Part shown: positions 19,743-28,039 of the stretch, one piece after another
Layout: every line of letters starts with the position of its first letter
How positions within the stretch are numbered: the first letter of the stretch is position 1
Source of the DNA: UBA1141 sp963665155
GTDB lineage: Bacteria; Chloroflexota; Dehalococcoidia; Lucifugimonadales; UBA3495
Direction of reading: 5' to 3'
NCBI GenBank assembly: GCA_963665155.2
Contig: CAXXFI010000001.1
Coordinates: forward strand, 620,001-684,000
DNA: 64,000 nucleotides
Made by a program: the position numbers and the translations under genes
Notes under the pieces: generated by a model
The model's input: the letters and a program-made list of their open reading frames with translations, nothing else
What the model was told of the DNA's origin: nothing
The model's database searches: none

Positions 19743-20081
19743 CTAATCGGCCAAGTGTATGGTCGCCACAATACGAGGTACGCTCCCAATGACGCGGGTT
19801 GTATGGCCATGCCCTGTCAGGTCTTCAGCCAAGTTGACGTCTCCCGGCCCCAATCGATACACCGTGCCGTCGCCCAACCCGATCTCGGCTTCACCGGACA
19901 GAGTGATCAGGTACTGCCGCCTGGGAGCGACATGCCAATCGCTGAAAAAGCCGGGTTCCAACGCCCTGAAAACGATGCCCTTGGCCCCGTGGAGCGTTGC
20001 CCAGTCGGGATGAGAGCTAGGATCGATTTCCTCGATGTGAGACTCGCCGTCGTCCCCGGAATACAGTCTGATGGAACCCAT
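19743..20081 (-). CDS. Small cupin-domain protein
   Basis: A 112-residue single-domain cupin. Motif 1 is around WHVAPRRQYLITLSGEAEIGLGD and motif 2 around LGPGDVNLAEDLTGHGHTTR, with His and Glu residues in the usual metal-binding positions. Members range from dioxygenases and isomerases to sugar-binding regulators; the reaction cannot be assigned. It is followed on the same strand, upstream at 20219, by a 2-keto-4-pentenoate-hydratase-like gene, so a role in breakdown of organic acids is plausible but only inferred. Confidence 0.75.
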   Translation of the reverse strand: MGSIRLYSGDDGESHIEEIDPSSHPDWATLHGAKGIVFRALEPGFFSDWHVAPRRQYLITLSGEAEIGLGDGTVYRLGPGDVNLAEDLTGHGHTTRVIGSVPRIVATIHLAD

Positions 20082-20218
20082 GACTCAACCTCCTCAAATA
20101 TTTTGTGATGCTATATGCTCTTAAGTGTGGAAATACTCTTTAATTCTGCAACTGACCGCGAATGCTGAAAGGCAGTATGAAATCCTTCGTTCAGGGCCCA
20201 AGCCAACGATAGATAGGT

Positions 20219-20998
20219 TTAGACGAAAGTTGCGGCCACGCTGCCCAGACGGGTAAATGTGATGTTAATATGCCCGCCGGGCTGCACCCGCACCGGAGTC
20301 ACCACAGACCCGGAAATGATAATCTCTCCGGCCCTGAGATAGTCGTCGAATTCGGCCATCTTGTTGGCCAGCCACGCAATGGGGTTGATGGGATTGCCCA
20401 TGACCTCCGACCCTGTTCCCGTCCCCGCTAGTCGACCATTGTACTCAACGGTAACGCCTTCATATTGTAGGTCGACGCCAGTGAGGTCTATCAACCTTGA
20501 GCCGATGATCACCCCTCCGTGCAACGCCTGGTGGGCAATAACGTCGGCCGCCCTTATTCCGTCTCCTTTAACCTTGATGTCCACCAGTTCAATAGCGGGC
20601 AATACAGCTCTGACGGCAGCCATGACCTGGGCAGGCGTCACTCCCGGGCCTTTCAGGTCCTCGCCCAGCATGAAGGCGATCTCCGCCTCGCAATGCGGGT
20701 CAACCAACTCGGCGAGGGGGACTTCCGCACCGTTGGCATACACCCCCGTATCAAGGATGTGGCCGTAGCAGGGCTCATCCACGCCTAAATGAACCCGGGC
20801 AGCCTGGGTGGTTAACGCTACCTTGTGCCCTCGAACAACCTCGCCTTGGCTCCGTAGACGTTCAATCAGTTCGTACTGGACGGCGTAGGCATCGGCGTCG
20901 GTCAATTCGGAAGCCGCGAATGGGCTGGCTGCGGTCCCGGTCCGGAATGATTGGATTACCCGATGCAGTATTTCTTGAGTGTCTCTGGTAGTTGCCAT
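20219..20998 (-). CDS. 2-keto-4-pentenoate hydratase-like (FAH superfamily) protein
   Basis: A 259-residue protein of the MhpD/2-oxopent-4-enoate hydratase branch of the fumarylacetoacetate hydrolase superfamily. The metal site is carried by CEAEIAFMLGEDL (Glu-x-Glu), preceded by VALTTQAARVHLGVDEPCYG. GSEVMGNPINPIAWLANKMAEF and the C-terminal GEIIISGSVVTPVRVQPG are characteristic. The enzyme adds water to 2-hydroxy-dienoates after meta-cleavage of aromatic rings, or decarboxylates related keto acids. The start at 20998 gives MATTRDTQEIL. It is followed by a cupin gene. Full length and intact. Confidence 0.88.
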   Translation of the reverse strand: MATTRDTQEILHRVIQSFRTGTAASPFAASELTDADAYAVQYELIERLRSQGEVVRGHKVALTTQAARVHLGVDEPCYGHILDTGVYANGAEVPLAELVDPHCEAEIAFMLGEDLKGPGVTPAQVMAAVRAVLPAIELVDIKVKGDGIRAADVIAHQALHGGVIIGSRLIDLTGVDLQYEGVTVEYNGRLAGTGTGSEVMGNPINPIAWLANKMAEFDDYLRAGEIIISGSVVTPVRVQPGGHINITFTRLGSVAATFV

Positions 20999-21332
20999 AC
21001 TTTCCTTATTATCGGCGTTAATGTCGCGTTAATAGCCTTTAATGTTTCGGATTGTTTGGGTACCGCATTTCGGAAATCGAAGCGTGTACCGGCGTACTTG
21101 TAGAACACGGATATTCTACGCTAATCATCACCGTGGAGCATCTCCGAGGCCCTTAATCATAGAACTCGGTTTCTCAGACTGTTCCGGCGTTATCGCAAGC
21201 GCAGTCCGGTCCGAAGCGTCAATTTTTCGGTTGCGTTTCTTGTAAATGCCTCACTCTGTGTTAATATCACTTAAGCAAAGCGGCGCTGTGATCGAGTCGT
21301 GTCGCTCTAAAAAATGTCGAGGAGTGAATTAG
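20999..21332. other. Intergenic region between divergent genes
   Basis: Contains the promoter zones of the hydratase (minus) and the 21333 gene (plus). An AGGAG-like ribosome site (GAGGAGTG) lies just before 21333. No RNA gene or further frame is recognised. Confidence 0.5.
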
Positions 21333-21797
21333 ATGGCTACGATGATAGATGGTGAGTCGTACTTGGGTAAAGTGCTGGTGCGACCTCTGAATCAATCGGG
21401 TGATATTAAAATTTATCTGTGGCCTGTCAGGTGCCTGAAAAGCAAAATGGGTGGGCCAACCTTTGGTGTAGACGTAAAGGGCGAAGAAGTCATCCGTTAT
21501 GACCCTCATGGCCCACGAGGCCATTGGCACAAAGGCGGCTACGACAAACTCGGAGCCGGCGGTTCCCACACCGAATTCCCGGACGGGATGTCCGACATAG
21601 AGTCGCAAATCTCTTGGGGTCTAGCTCAAATACGTGACAACGGACAAGAGTTAATTGCCGAGGCGGGATTCCCCGAAGAGGCAAAGCTGCTGGACCAGGA
21701 GATGGTCAGTGCGGCCTCCGAAGCCATTGTTGCCCGATTGGCCGAAGAAGGGGACCTTATCTCCAAGGCCATTGAGCAAGGTTTAATAGAAGCCTAA
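21333..21797 (+). CDS. Conserved hypothetical protein
   Basis: A 154-residue soluble protein starting at an ATG after GAGGAGTGAATTAG. It has a beta-rich N-terminal half, a striking YDPHGPRGHWHKGGYDKLG segment (about residues 55-75, His/Gly-rich, reminiscent of a toxin-immunity or DUF domain) and a helical C-terminal half (EEAKLLDQEMVSAASEAIVARLAEE). I cannot name the family with confidence. A perfect hairpin terminator follows at 21858. It stands alone between a hydratase and a flavoprotein gene. Confidence 0.7.
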   Translation: MATMIDGESYLGKVLVRPLNQSGDIKIYLWPVRCLKSKMGGPTFGVDVKGEEVIRYDPHGPRGHWHKGGYDKLGAGGSHTEFPDGMSDIESQISWGLAQIRDNGQELIAEAGFPEEAKLLDQEMVSAASEAIVARLAEEGDLISKAIEQGLIEA

Positions 21798-21857
21798 ATC
21801 CGCTGCTTGGTGGAGAGTTATCTCCCAGTTGCCTTCAAATTCCTGTGACTGGAAATT

Positions 21858-21892
21858 GGCCGATGCCTCGTTAATCGGGGCATCGGCCTTTA
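21858..21892 (+). terminator. Rho-independent terminator
   Basis: A perfect 10-bp stem (GGCCGATGCC with GGCATCGGCC), 11-base loop, followed by TTTAC. It lies 60 bases after the stop of the 21333-21797 gene. Confidence 0.75.
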
Positions 21893-21964
21893 CACGTGCG
21901 CTCTTTTCCCAATCGTGATCCCAACAATCAAATTGTGGCAAAAGTATTATTTATGGGGCGTCTA

Positions 21965-23149
21965 ATGCCGACTACGCATAATAACCTTGGCGATGACACA
22001 GGGTCGTTGCTCCGGACCGCACAAGACTTGGCTGGCCGAGTTGCCGAAAATGCGGACCGCATCGAGTTCGATAGACAGTTACCCTCGGAACTGGCAACCG
22101 AACTAGCGGACAAGGGTTTTTTCCGTCTGCTCTTGCCTCGTTCATTGGACGGTGCAGAGATAAGTCACCTGGACTTTCTCAAAGTGCTCCAAATCTTCGC
22201 TGGCGCAGACGGTAGCACGGCGTGGTGCCTCAACCAAAACAACGTTTTCGCCACGGCTTCTGTGGTAATGCCCCAACAGACTGCTCGCGAGGTGTGGGGA
22301 GATCGACGAGCGGTTGTTGCCAACGGCCCGCCCACTTCGTCGGTAGAGGCCGTTCCTGTGGATGGTGGATATCGGCTAAGCGGAATTTGGAATTTCAGCA
22401 CCGGCAGCGGCCACGCAACCTGGTTGGCGGCCCTCTCTCCCGTCAAGCCTGCTCATCAGAGTGCAAGCGCGACGGCAGGCAACCCGAGTGTCCGTATATT
22501 GCTGCTTCCAAAGAACGAGGCGACTTTCCTCGACGACTCATGGCAGGTCAACGGACTCCGGGGCACGGGGAGCTCGAGTTTTCAGGTGGAAGACTTGTTT
22601 GTTCCCAGGATTCGTACCTACGACCCCGCAGGTCCGCCCCAGGAAGACGGTCCCCTATATCTCATACCAAGGACTTTACTATTTGCGGCGGGCGATGCCA
22701 CGATCGCCCTGGCCATAGCTCGCGCCAGCCTGCGTACGGCAATCGACCTTGCACGCACGAAAAATCCGCTGCGGGTTTCCTCCTTGCTACAGGACCAGGC
22801 TTCCACTCAAAGGCTCATAGGAGAAGGTGAAGCGGTTTGGCATTCGGCCCAGGCATTTCTCGATAAGAGCGCTTCAGGGGTTTGGCAGAATGCCTCGGAG
22901 AACCATGCCGTTTCGATCGAAGAACGCATTCAATTACGTCTCGCAGCTACATTCGCCATACGAAAAGCGGCCGAGGTTGTAGATATTTCCTACAACCTGT
23001 GCGGCTCTAGTGCGATCTTCGCCAGCAACCCAATTCAGCGCCAGTTTCAGGACGTACGGGTCATTACCCAGCATATTCAAGGCCGACTCACGAATTATGA
23101 GACCGCCGGTCAGTTTTATCTGGGTTTAGAGCCTGAGGGTAGTTTCTGA
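21965..23149 (+). CDS. Acyl-CoA dehydrogenase-fold flavoprotein (HsaA/DszC-like)
   Basis: A protein of about 394 residues with the acyl-CoA dehydrogenase fold. The N-terminal helical domain ends in GADGSTAWCLNQNN, a middle beta domain includes SGIWNFSTGSGHATWLAA (FAD/FMN-binding type), and the C-terminal helical bundle contains GEAVWHSAQAFLDKS and the closing NPIQRQFQDVRVITQHIQ. This pattern (WNF-SG plus QRxFRDVR) is that of the oxygenase subgroup (HsaA, DszC, HpaB-like group D monooxygenases) rather than true dehydrogenases, so it probably hydroxylates an organic substrate with reduced flavin supplied by a reductase. The start at 21965 (MPTTHNNL) is preferred; a start slightly upstream is possible. 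It is followed 72 bases later by a carboxymuconolactone decarboxylase gene. Confidence 0.8.
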   Translation: MPTTHNNLGDDTGSLLRTAQDLAGRVAENADRIEFDRQLPSELATELADKGFFRLLLPRSLDGAEISHLDFLKVLQIFAGADGSTAWCLNQNNVFATASVVMPQQTAREVWGDRRAVVANGPPTSSVEAVPVDGGYRLSGIWNFSTGSGHATWLAALSPVKPAHQSASATAGNPSVRILLLPKNEATFLDDSWQVNGLRGTGSSSFQVEDLFVPRIRTYDPAGPPQEDGPLYLIPRTLLFAAGDATIALAIARASLRTAIDLARTKNPLRVSSLLQDQASTQRLIGEGEAVWHSAQAFLDKSASGVWQNASENHAVSIEERIQLRLAATFAIRKAAEVVDISYNLCGSSAIFASNPIQRQFQDVRVITQHIQGRLTNYETAGQFYLGLEPEGSF

Positions 23150-23221
23150 CGCAACCCGCTCACCCACACTCCTTTAATATGATGTGAAATCCGATCAGGG
23201 AGCAAACTTTAGGAGGCTCTT

Positions 23222-23776
23222 ATGGCTCGCACACCAACCGTTACCCGTGACCAAGTTCCGGAAAAGTACCGTGAAGCCTTCGACCACGAAGTGGCCATTA
23301 GCAGAAACGCAATGGAGAATGGCCCGGGATCGGTGATGATAAACAGCCCGGAGATGCGAAAACGGGCCAATCACTTGGTCTTCTACTTCAGGGAAGAGTC
23401 GGAACTGCCACAGAAGATTCAAGAGATGGCGATGATCATGACGGCCAGGGCCAAGGACTGCCAGTACATTTGGTTCGCTCACGCCGCCAGAGCGCGTAAG
23501 GAGGGTATTAGCAACGAGTTTGTGGATGCCCTAAGGGACAAGAAGCCCCTGCCCAAGTTGCCACGCGACGAGCAAATCGTCGTAGACTACGCAGGCGAAC
23601 TCTTTGCAACCAACCGGGTCAGCCAAGCGACGTTTCAAGCCGCCCTAGACCATTTCGGTGCCCAACTCTTAACAGAGTTGACCACAATGATGGGTTACTA
23701 CTCCATGCTAGCCTTGAACGTCAACGCCTTCGAGGTTGATGTTCCCGAAGGCCGAGAGAAACCCTTGGTGGTTTAG
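23222..23776 (+). CDS. Carboxymuconolactone decarboxylase family protein
   Basis: A 184-residue CMD/AhpD-fold protein starting after a strong AGGAGG. The core helix reads ETAMIMTARAKD-type with CQYIWFAHAARARKEG. The family's redox C-x-x-C is not present (only one Cys, followed by I-W-F-A-H), so it is more like the non-redox, decarboxylase-type branch. The C-terminal part (LTELTTMMGYYSMLALNVNAFEVDVPEG) is typical. It lies between a flavin-dependent oxygenase and, convergent, an AhpD-like selenoprotein candidate. The reaction is unknown. Intact. Confidence 0.85.
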   Translation: MARTPTVTRDQVPEKYREAFDHEVAISRNAMENGPGSVMINSPEMRKRANHLVFYFREESELPQKIQEMAMIMTARAKDCQYIWFAHAARARKEGISNEFVDALRDKKPLPKLPRDEQIVVDYAGELFATNRVSQATFQAALDHFGAQLLTELTTMMGYYSMLALNVNAFEVDVPEGREKPLVV

Positions 23777-23825
23777 CGCTAATGGCCTGAACGCACCCCG
23801 GACCGATGGCTCACGACGGCTCAGT

Positions 23826-24395
23826 TCAAGACGCTATGCTTTCGGGACCATTTAACCATTCTTGCTGAGTGGCCGCTGGACTCAACCAGCGCTCGTGAGC
23901 TTCCTGGCGTCCCGGGGGTACTTCCACGCCCAGACCGTCGGCCAAGCGGGTCATGAAATTGAACTGGCATGTGATGAGCGCTACCGAAAGGATTTGCTCA
24001 TCGCTTAAGCCAAGAGTCCGCAGCGCCTCGACGTCTGACCTTTGCATCGAAGTTGGGTCCCGCGTGAGTTTGGTTGCGTAGTCCAGCATGCCGACCGTCT
24101 GTGGGTCCAAGTCGGCCTTGGTATAGTCGTGCATCACGTGGCTGGCCAATTCCGGGTCATCGGAATGTTGCCGGAGGAACCCTCCGTGGGCCATGGTTCA
24201 ATACCGGCACTTGTTGATTACCGAGACTGCCGTGGCTATGGCTTCTTCCTGCACCCGGGTCAAGGCCGAAGCCCCAAAGGTCAACGCTTCACTCAATCCG
24301 ACCACTGCTTTCGTCGCCGCCGGATTGATGGAGAGCACCTTGATTACTGGGGGCGGGTCTCCTGATTTAGGCTCGGTTTCTCGTATCCAAGACAT
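23826..24395 (-). CDS. AhpD-like peroxidase-related protein with probable selenocysteine (in-frame TGA)
   Basis: A 189-residue protein read from an ATG at 24395 behind AAGGAG, as long as the peroxidase-related AhpD-like family. One TGA (24200-24198) lies in the middle of an otherwise continuous frame (codon 66). The local reading is VSVINKCRY-TGA-TMAHGGFLR. The family motif here is N-x-C-x-Y-C-x-x-x-H, so the TGA stands exactly for the second Cys of the C-x-x-C redox pair, giving C-R-Y-Sec. The downstream part is fully conserved in style (LDYATKLTRDPTSMQ, LGLSDEQILSVALITCQFNFMTRLADGLGV). A hairpin with a GUU loop follows the TGA by 11 bases. AhpD-like proteins with Sec at a redox position are a known class of bacterial selenoproteins. 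It presumably reduces peroxides or disulfides in the cytoplasm. Alternative: a nonsense mutation. Confidence 0.82.
24172..24186 (-). promoter_or_regulatory. Candidate bacterial SECIS hairpin
   Basis: Minus-strand RNA CGGAGG-GUU-CCUCCG: a perfect 6-bp, GC-rich stem with a three-base loop that begins with G and then U, starting 11 nt after the UGA at 24200-24198. The loop is about 17-18 nt from the UGA, within the range known for bacterial SECIS elements, which need a small apical loop with a G at its start for SelB binding. It sits inside the coding frame, as bacterial SECIS elements do. Confidence 0.65.
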
Positions 24396-24613
24396 ATTTC
24401 TTCTCCTTTCGATTAGATATTAAATTTGGGACGATGATACCAGACGTTATAGTTACAACCCAGAACTTCCCCGAACGCTTCGGTCCGGTTCTACGGTCGA
24501 CGATAACTCGGTCCGGTGCGTAATTGATTACAATGATCTCGGTCGGTGCGCAGAAGGCGCAGACGGTGTAAAATCGGCACTTGGCGTAAGCAGATACCGT
24601 AGAGAGGACGCAA

Positions 24614-25794
24614 ATGGCTGAACAGCTAGCTCGCCCCAAGGATAAAGTTGAAGTTTATTGGTTTTCGGAGCAACCCAACGGCTACGTTAAGGACGAAGAC
24701 CTGGCAAAGTACGACGCAACAAGGTTCTTATTCCCCAATTCGTATTTCGACCCGGATAAAGCCCATGTGCTGTACAACCAGTACCATGAGCAATACGCTT
24801 TGGTCGATGAGGTTGGATTCGATGGGATTATGACCAACGAGCACCACACGGCTTATTGGTGCATGAAGCCAGCAGCCAACCTGGACGCCGCAGTCCTGTC
24901 CAAGATTACCAAAAACGTCAAAATAGCTATCCTGGGGAACGTCATCGGAGTCAGCGACCCGGTGCGGATGGCCGAAGAGATAGCGATGCTGGATTGCTAC
25001 TCCGGCGGTCGCATTATCTCGGGCTTCGTGCGGGGCAGTTCCATAGAGACACTGCAGGCTGGGATAGACCCCACGGAAAACCGCTGCCGGTTCGAGGAAG
25101 CCCACGACCTGATACTGAAGTGCTGGACCACTCCCGGACCTTTCCGCTATGAGGGGCACCATTATCAATATCGGGTAGTGAACCCTTGGGTGTTGCCGAT
25201 GCAGAAACCCCATCCGGACATCTGGTTCCCCGGCACCGGCAGCCCGGAGAGCGTGATATGGGCAGCTGAGCACGGAACTTGCAGGTGATACGTGGCCAGA
25301 CCGAGTGGTTGAAGGACATCTACATCCAAATCGCCAAGGAATCCGGCTACACTCCCGGACCGGGCAATTTCGGTGGCAACGTTTTGGTGTTCTGCGCCGA
25401 CACGGATGAGAAAGCCCAGGATATCGGCCGCACCTACATGTGGAACGGAGAGCACCGTTTCAAAGGACCCGCAGAACACAACGACCCGCCGGGATACCGT
25501 TCTCGCGCTGCCGTCGAGGTAATCCGAAAGATACCAGCTGGTGTGGGGGTGCGATTGGGCCAGAAGGCAATGTCCTATGAGGAGCTTCAAGAGGCAGGCA
25601 GCATTGTCGTCGGCAAGCCCGATACCGTTATCAAAAAGCTGACGGAAATTCTGGATAATGTCGCCCCGGGATACCTGATTTGCTACGGTAATGAGGGCGA
25701 CATGCCCCATGACGACGTGATGCGATCCATTGAGCTTATTGGCAAAGAGGTTATTCCGGCCTTGCACGAGGTCAAGCTCGAGCCTTATGACTAG
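24614..25794 (+). pseudogene. LLM-class flavin-dependent oxidoreductase, one frameshift
   Basis: A luciferase-like (F420/FMN) oxidoreductase. The ATG at 24614 opens MAEQLARPKDKVEVYWFSEQP. The barrel motifs are DEVGFDGIMTNEHH (about residue 70), VSDPVRMAEEIAMLDCYSGGRIISGFVRG (about residue 115) and PHPDIWFPGTGSPESVIWAAEHG (about residue 205). The frame then breaks at about 25278; one missing base after HG would join LQVIRGQTEWLKDIYIQ and the C-terminal part (GSIVVGKPDTVIKKLTEIL) to a stop at 25794. The repaired length of about 393 residues suits the long bacterial luciferase subgroup. Decay or a read error is possible. Such enzymes attack organic carbon with reduced FMN and O2. Confidence 0.85.
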
Positions 25795-25904
25795 GAACTG
25801 AGTAGTCTTTCCGGCAAAGATTGGCTTTGGGGCGATTAGAGTTGCGGCCCCAACGCCTCGGTTTCAAGCCCTTCCCAGGATTTCTAGAGTCGGAGGTACG
25901 TTTC

Positions 25905-26771
25905 GTGGCAGACCAGTGGCAACACAACACCAAGAAAGTTAATGGCATCAATATCCACTACGTTACGCAGGGCCAAGGCGAGCCGGCGATCTTGCTCCAT
26001 GGATGGCCCGAATTCTGGTACGGTTGGCGGCGTCAGATTCCTGTATTGGCAGAACGCTACCAGGTGATCGTCCCCGATCTTCGGGGATTCGGCTATTCGG
26101 ACAAGCCTCTCACCGGATACGATACCCGGACTTCAGCGTCGGACATTTACGAACTGATGCGGTCATTGGGCCACGAGCGAACGCTGATGGTTGCTCATGA
26201 CATCGGCGCACGGGTGGCCTTCCGGTTTGCGTTAGACCATGAAGAAGCAGTACGGAAGCTCGTGTTGTTGGATTCCACCCCGCCAACGGAGCTTTTGGGC
26301 CCCCAATACCCGGCGGTAATCCGGGAACGGTGGCACGTGTACTTCCACCAACAGTTTGACCTGCCGGAAAAACTGCTGGAAGGCAAGGAAGAGGTATACC
26401 TGTGGCATATCCTTCAGGATTGGTCGGTCAACAAGCATCCGGTAGATGAAGTGGAGCTGGCCCAATACGTCAGGGCCTACAGACAGCCGGGAGCCTGGAG
26501 AGGGGGGTTCAACTACTACCGGGCTATGGCTTCCGAAGACCCCCCGCAGTGGCAGGCCGACGCTGAACGCGAACTGGCCATACCCTTGCTATTCCTGTTT
26601 GGGTCCAGGAGAGTGAATACGGCCATAGCTATGGGCGCTGGTCCTTTGGAAGACGCTTGGAGACGCAATTTCCCCAATTCCCAAGGGAAGAATTTGGGGG
26701 ACTACGGCCACTTTCTTCAGTGGGAGGCACCTGAAGCCGTCAATCGGGAACTTCTAGACTTTTTGGGGTGA
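25905..26771 (+). CDS. Alpha/beta hydrolase, epoxide hydrolase/haloacetate dehalogenase-like
   Basis: A 288-residue alpha/beta hydrolase. The oxyanion-hole motif is HGWPEFWYGWRRQIP (about residue 32), the nucleophile elbow is VAHDIGARVAF with Asp as nucleophile (about residue 100), and the catalytic His is in DYGHFLQWEAPEAVNREL (about residue 270). An Asp nucleophile with a WPE/FW oxyanion motif is typical of epoxide hydrolases and fluoroacetate/haloacetate dehalogenases. GTG 25905 is preferred to an upstream start because GGAGG lies 8 bases before it and homology starts at once (QWQHNTKKVNGINIHYV). It lies 110 bases downstream of the LLM gene on the same strand. The exact substrate is unknown. 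Intact. Confidence 0.85.
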   Translation: MADQWQHNTKKVNGINIHYVTQGQGEPAILLHGWPEFWYGWRRQIPVLAERYQVIVPDLRGFGYSDKPLTGYDTRTSASDIYELMRSLGHERTLMVAHDIGARVAFRFALDHEEAVRKLVLLDSTPPTELLGPQYPAVIRERWHVYFHQQFDLPEKLLEGKEEVYLWHILQDWSVNKHPVDEVELAQYVRAYRQPGAWRGGFNYYRAMASEDPPQWQADAERELAIPLLFLFGSRRVNTAIAMGAGPLEDAWRRNFPNSQGKNLGDYGHFLQWEAPEAVNRELLDFLG

Positions 26772-26905
26772 GTGGCCGGATGAACCACGCGGGTTAACAT
26801 CGCTACGCTGTGAGTAGGTGATACAGGCCGTCTTTAAATGCGAACCAACCGTCACACCGGCAAAGGCCCGTGTCCAGGAACTTGTGGGGGGAAACGTTTT
26901 CTGGA

Positions 26906-26923
26906 TTCCGGCCTGCGCCGGAA
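26906..26923. repeat. Short GC-rich palindrome (REP-like)
   Basis: TTCCGGC-CTGC-GCCGGAA, a 7-bp perfect stem inside TGGATTCCGGCCTGCGCCGG, in the 277-base gap between the hydrolase and the pentapeptide gene. A related CGTGGATTCCGGCC stretch occurs at about 46435. It could be a dispersed repeat of the genome; only two partial instances are seen here. Confidence 0.45.
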
Positions 26924-27048
26924 CGACGATTCTGGGGAGGGATTCTCTCGAAGATTCGTCTATGCAGTTCTGTTAACAATCATGTATTGCTGTTAACAAG
27001 ATAGTAATTAACCGGACGGAAGATAGATACTCGAAGGGGAAACAAGGA

Positions 27049-28023
27049 TTAGATTAGGCTCTCCGCCGTGTCCCTTCCCGATTCCGGATGGACGCCGGTG
27101 GCGATTGAGAGCAAATATTCGCGGCCCTCATCAGAAAGGTTCTGGGCGTCGGAGAAATCCGCGTCTTCGATGCCAATCAGGTTGGTAAGTCCAGTGTCGG
27201 ACAGATTGGCCCCCACCAGCCGGGCCTCGTGCAAGTTGGCGCCGCTCAAGTTAGCCGAATTGAGGTTGGCGCCAGCCAGATTTGCCCCTCGAAGGTTGCT
27301 GCCGCTCAGATTTGCGAAAGTCAAATCGGCACCGCTCAGGTCCGCTCTGCGCAGGTCCGCCCCACTCAGGTCTGAGTCGGAAAGGTCGACGCCGCAAAAA
27401 TTAGCCCCATCGGCAATTGCGCCGTGGAGGTCGCAACTACTCAAGTCTGTACCTGTCAGATTGGCTTGGCTCAAGTTGGCGCCCCTAAGGTCCGATTGGC
27501 CGAGGTCGGCTTCAACCACTTGGGCGCCATTGAGGTTGGTCCCCGCAAAGCCGGCTTTGCGCAAGTCGATGCCGTTCAGTTCCACTTGGCTAAGGTCGCT
27601 GCCGGACAGTCGCACCACGGGCGGTTCATCGCTGCCGTTCCGGGATATCAGGCCGCTGCCATACAGGAATGCGATCAAATTTCGTTTCTCGTCGGATTTT
27701 AGAATCTTGAGAATCGAGTCGGTCCGGCCTTTGGTCAAGTTCTTGGCCGTCTCGGTCAGCACACCATCTTCGTCCCGAAGCAATAGGGTAGAAATTCCGT
27801 CAAAATAAGAGTCCAAGCTCTGGGCTCGCACAATTCGCTCTTGTTCCAACTTGGCTGCTTCATTCTTGCGCTCGATATCCTGGGTCATTTCCTTTTGCTC
27901 AAGGCTTATGCGTTTGCTGTCCAGCCATTGCCGCGTGGCGATGTAGACAGCGATCAAAGCTATTAAGACGGACCCAACCGCACCAACAAGCTGACCCAAA
28001 GCGCCGATTGCGTCCCAGTTCAC
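27049..28023 (-). CDS. Membrane-anchored pentapeptide-repeat protein
   Basis: A 324-residue protein. The N-terminal transmembrane segment (LGQLVGAVGSVLIALIAVYIA, about residues 8-30) is followed by a charged coiled-coil-like stretch (LEQKEMTQDIERKNEAAKLEQERIV written as shorter heptads), a helical linker (about residues 75-125) and then about 30 tandem pentapeptides of the A(D/N)Lxx type (from LSGSDLSQVELNGIDL to LVGANLSDTGLTNLIG, about residues 135-295) which form a right-handed quadrilateral beta helix. The role is unknown; such proteins often serve as scaffolds. The gene directly follows a response regulator gene (17-base gap), so it may be an output or partner of that signalling unit. Confidence 0.9.
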   Translation of the reverse strand: MNWDAIGALGQLVGAVGSVLIALIAVYIATRQWLDSKRISLEQKEMTQDIERKNEAAKLEQERIVRAQSLDSYFDGISTLLLRDEDGVLTETAKNLTKGRTDSILKILKSDEKRNLIAFLYGSGLISRNGSDEPPVVRLSGSDLSQVELNGIDLRKAGFAGTNLNGAQVVEADLGQSDLRGANLSQANLTGTDLSSCDLHGAIADGANFCGVDLSDSDLSGADLRRADLSGADLTFANLSGSNLRGANLAGANLNSANLSGANLHEARLVGANLSDTGLTNLIGIEDADFSDAQNLSDEGREYLLSIATGVHPESGRDTAESLI

Positions 28024-28039
28024 GCGCTGACTCCGTCCA

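Noticed and set aside
24614..25794. A second selenoprotein at the TGA after HGTCR in the LLM gene
   Set aside because: The downstream conserved half is in another frame, so it is an indel and not an in-frame TGA at a Cys position.
26772..27048. Small RNA or riboswitch between the hydrolase and pentapeptide genes
   Set aside because: Only a short REP-like palindrome is visible; no known riboswitch core or tRNA fold was seen.
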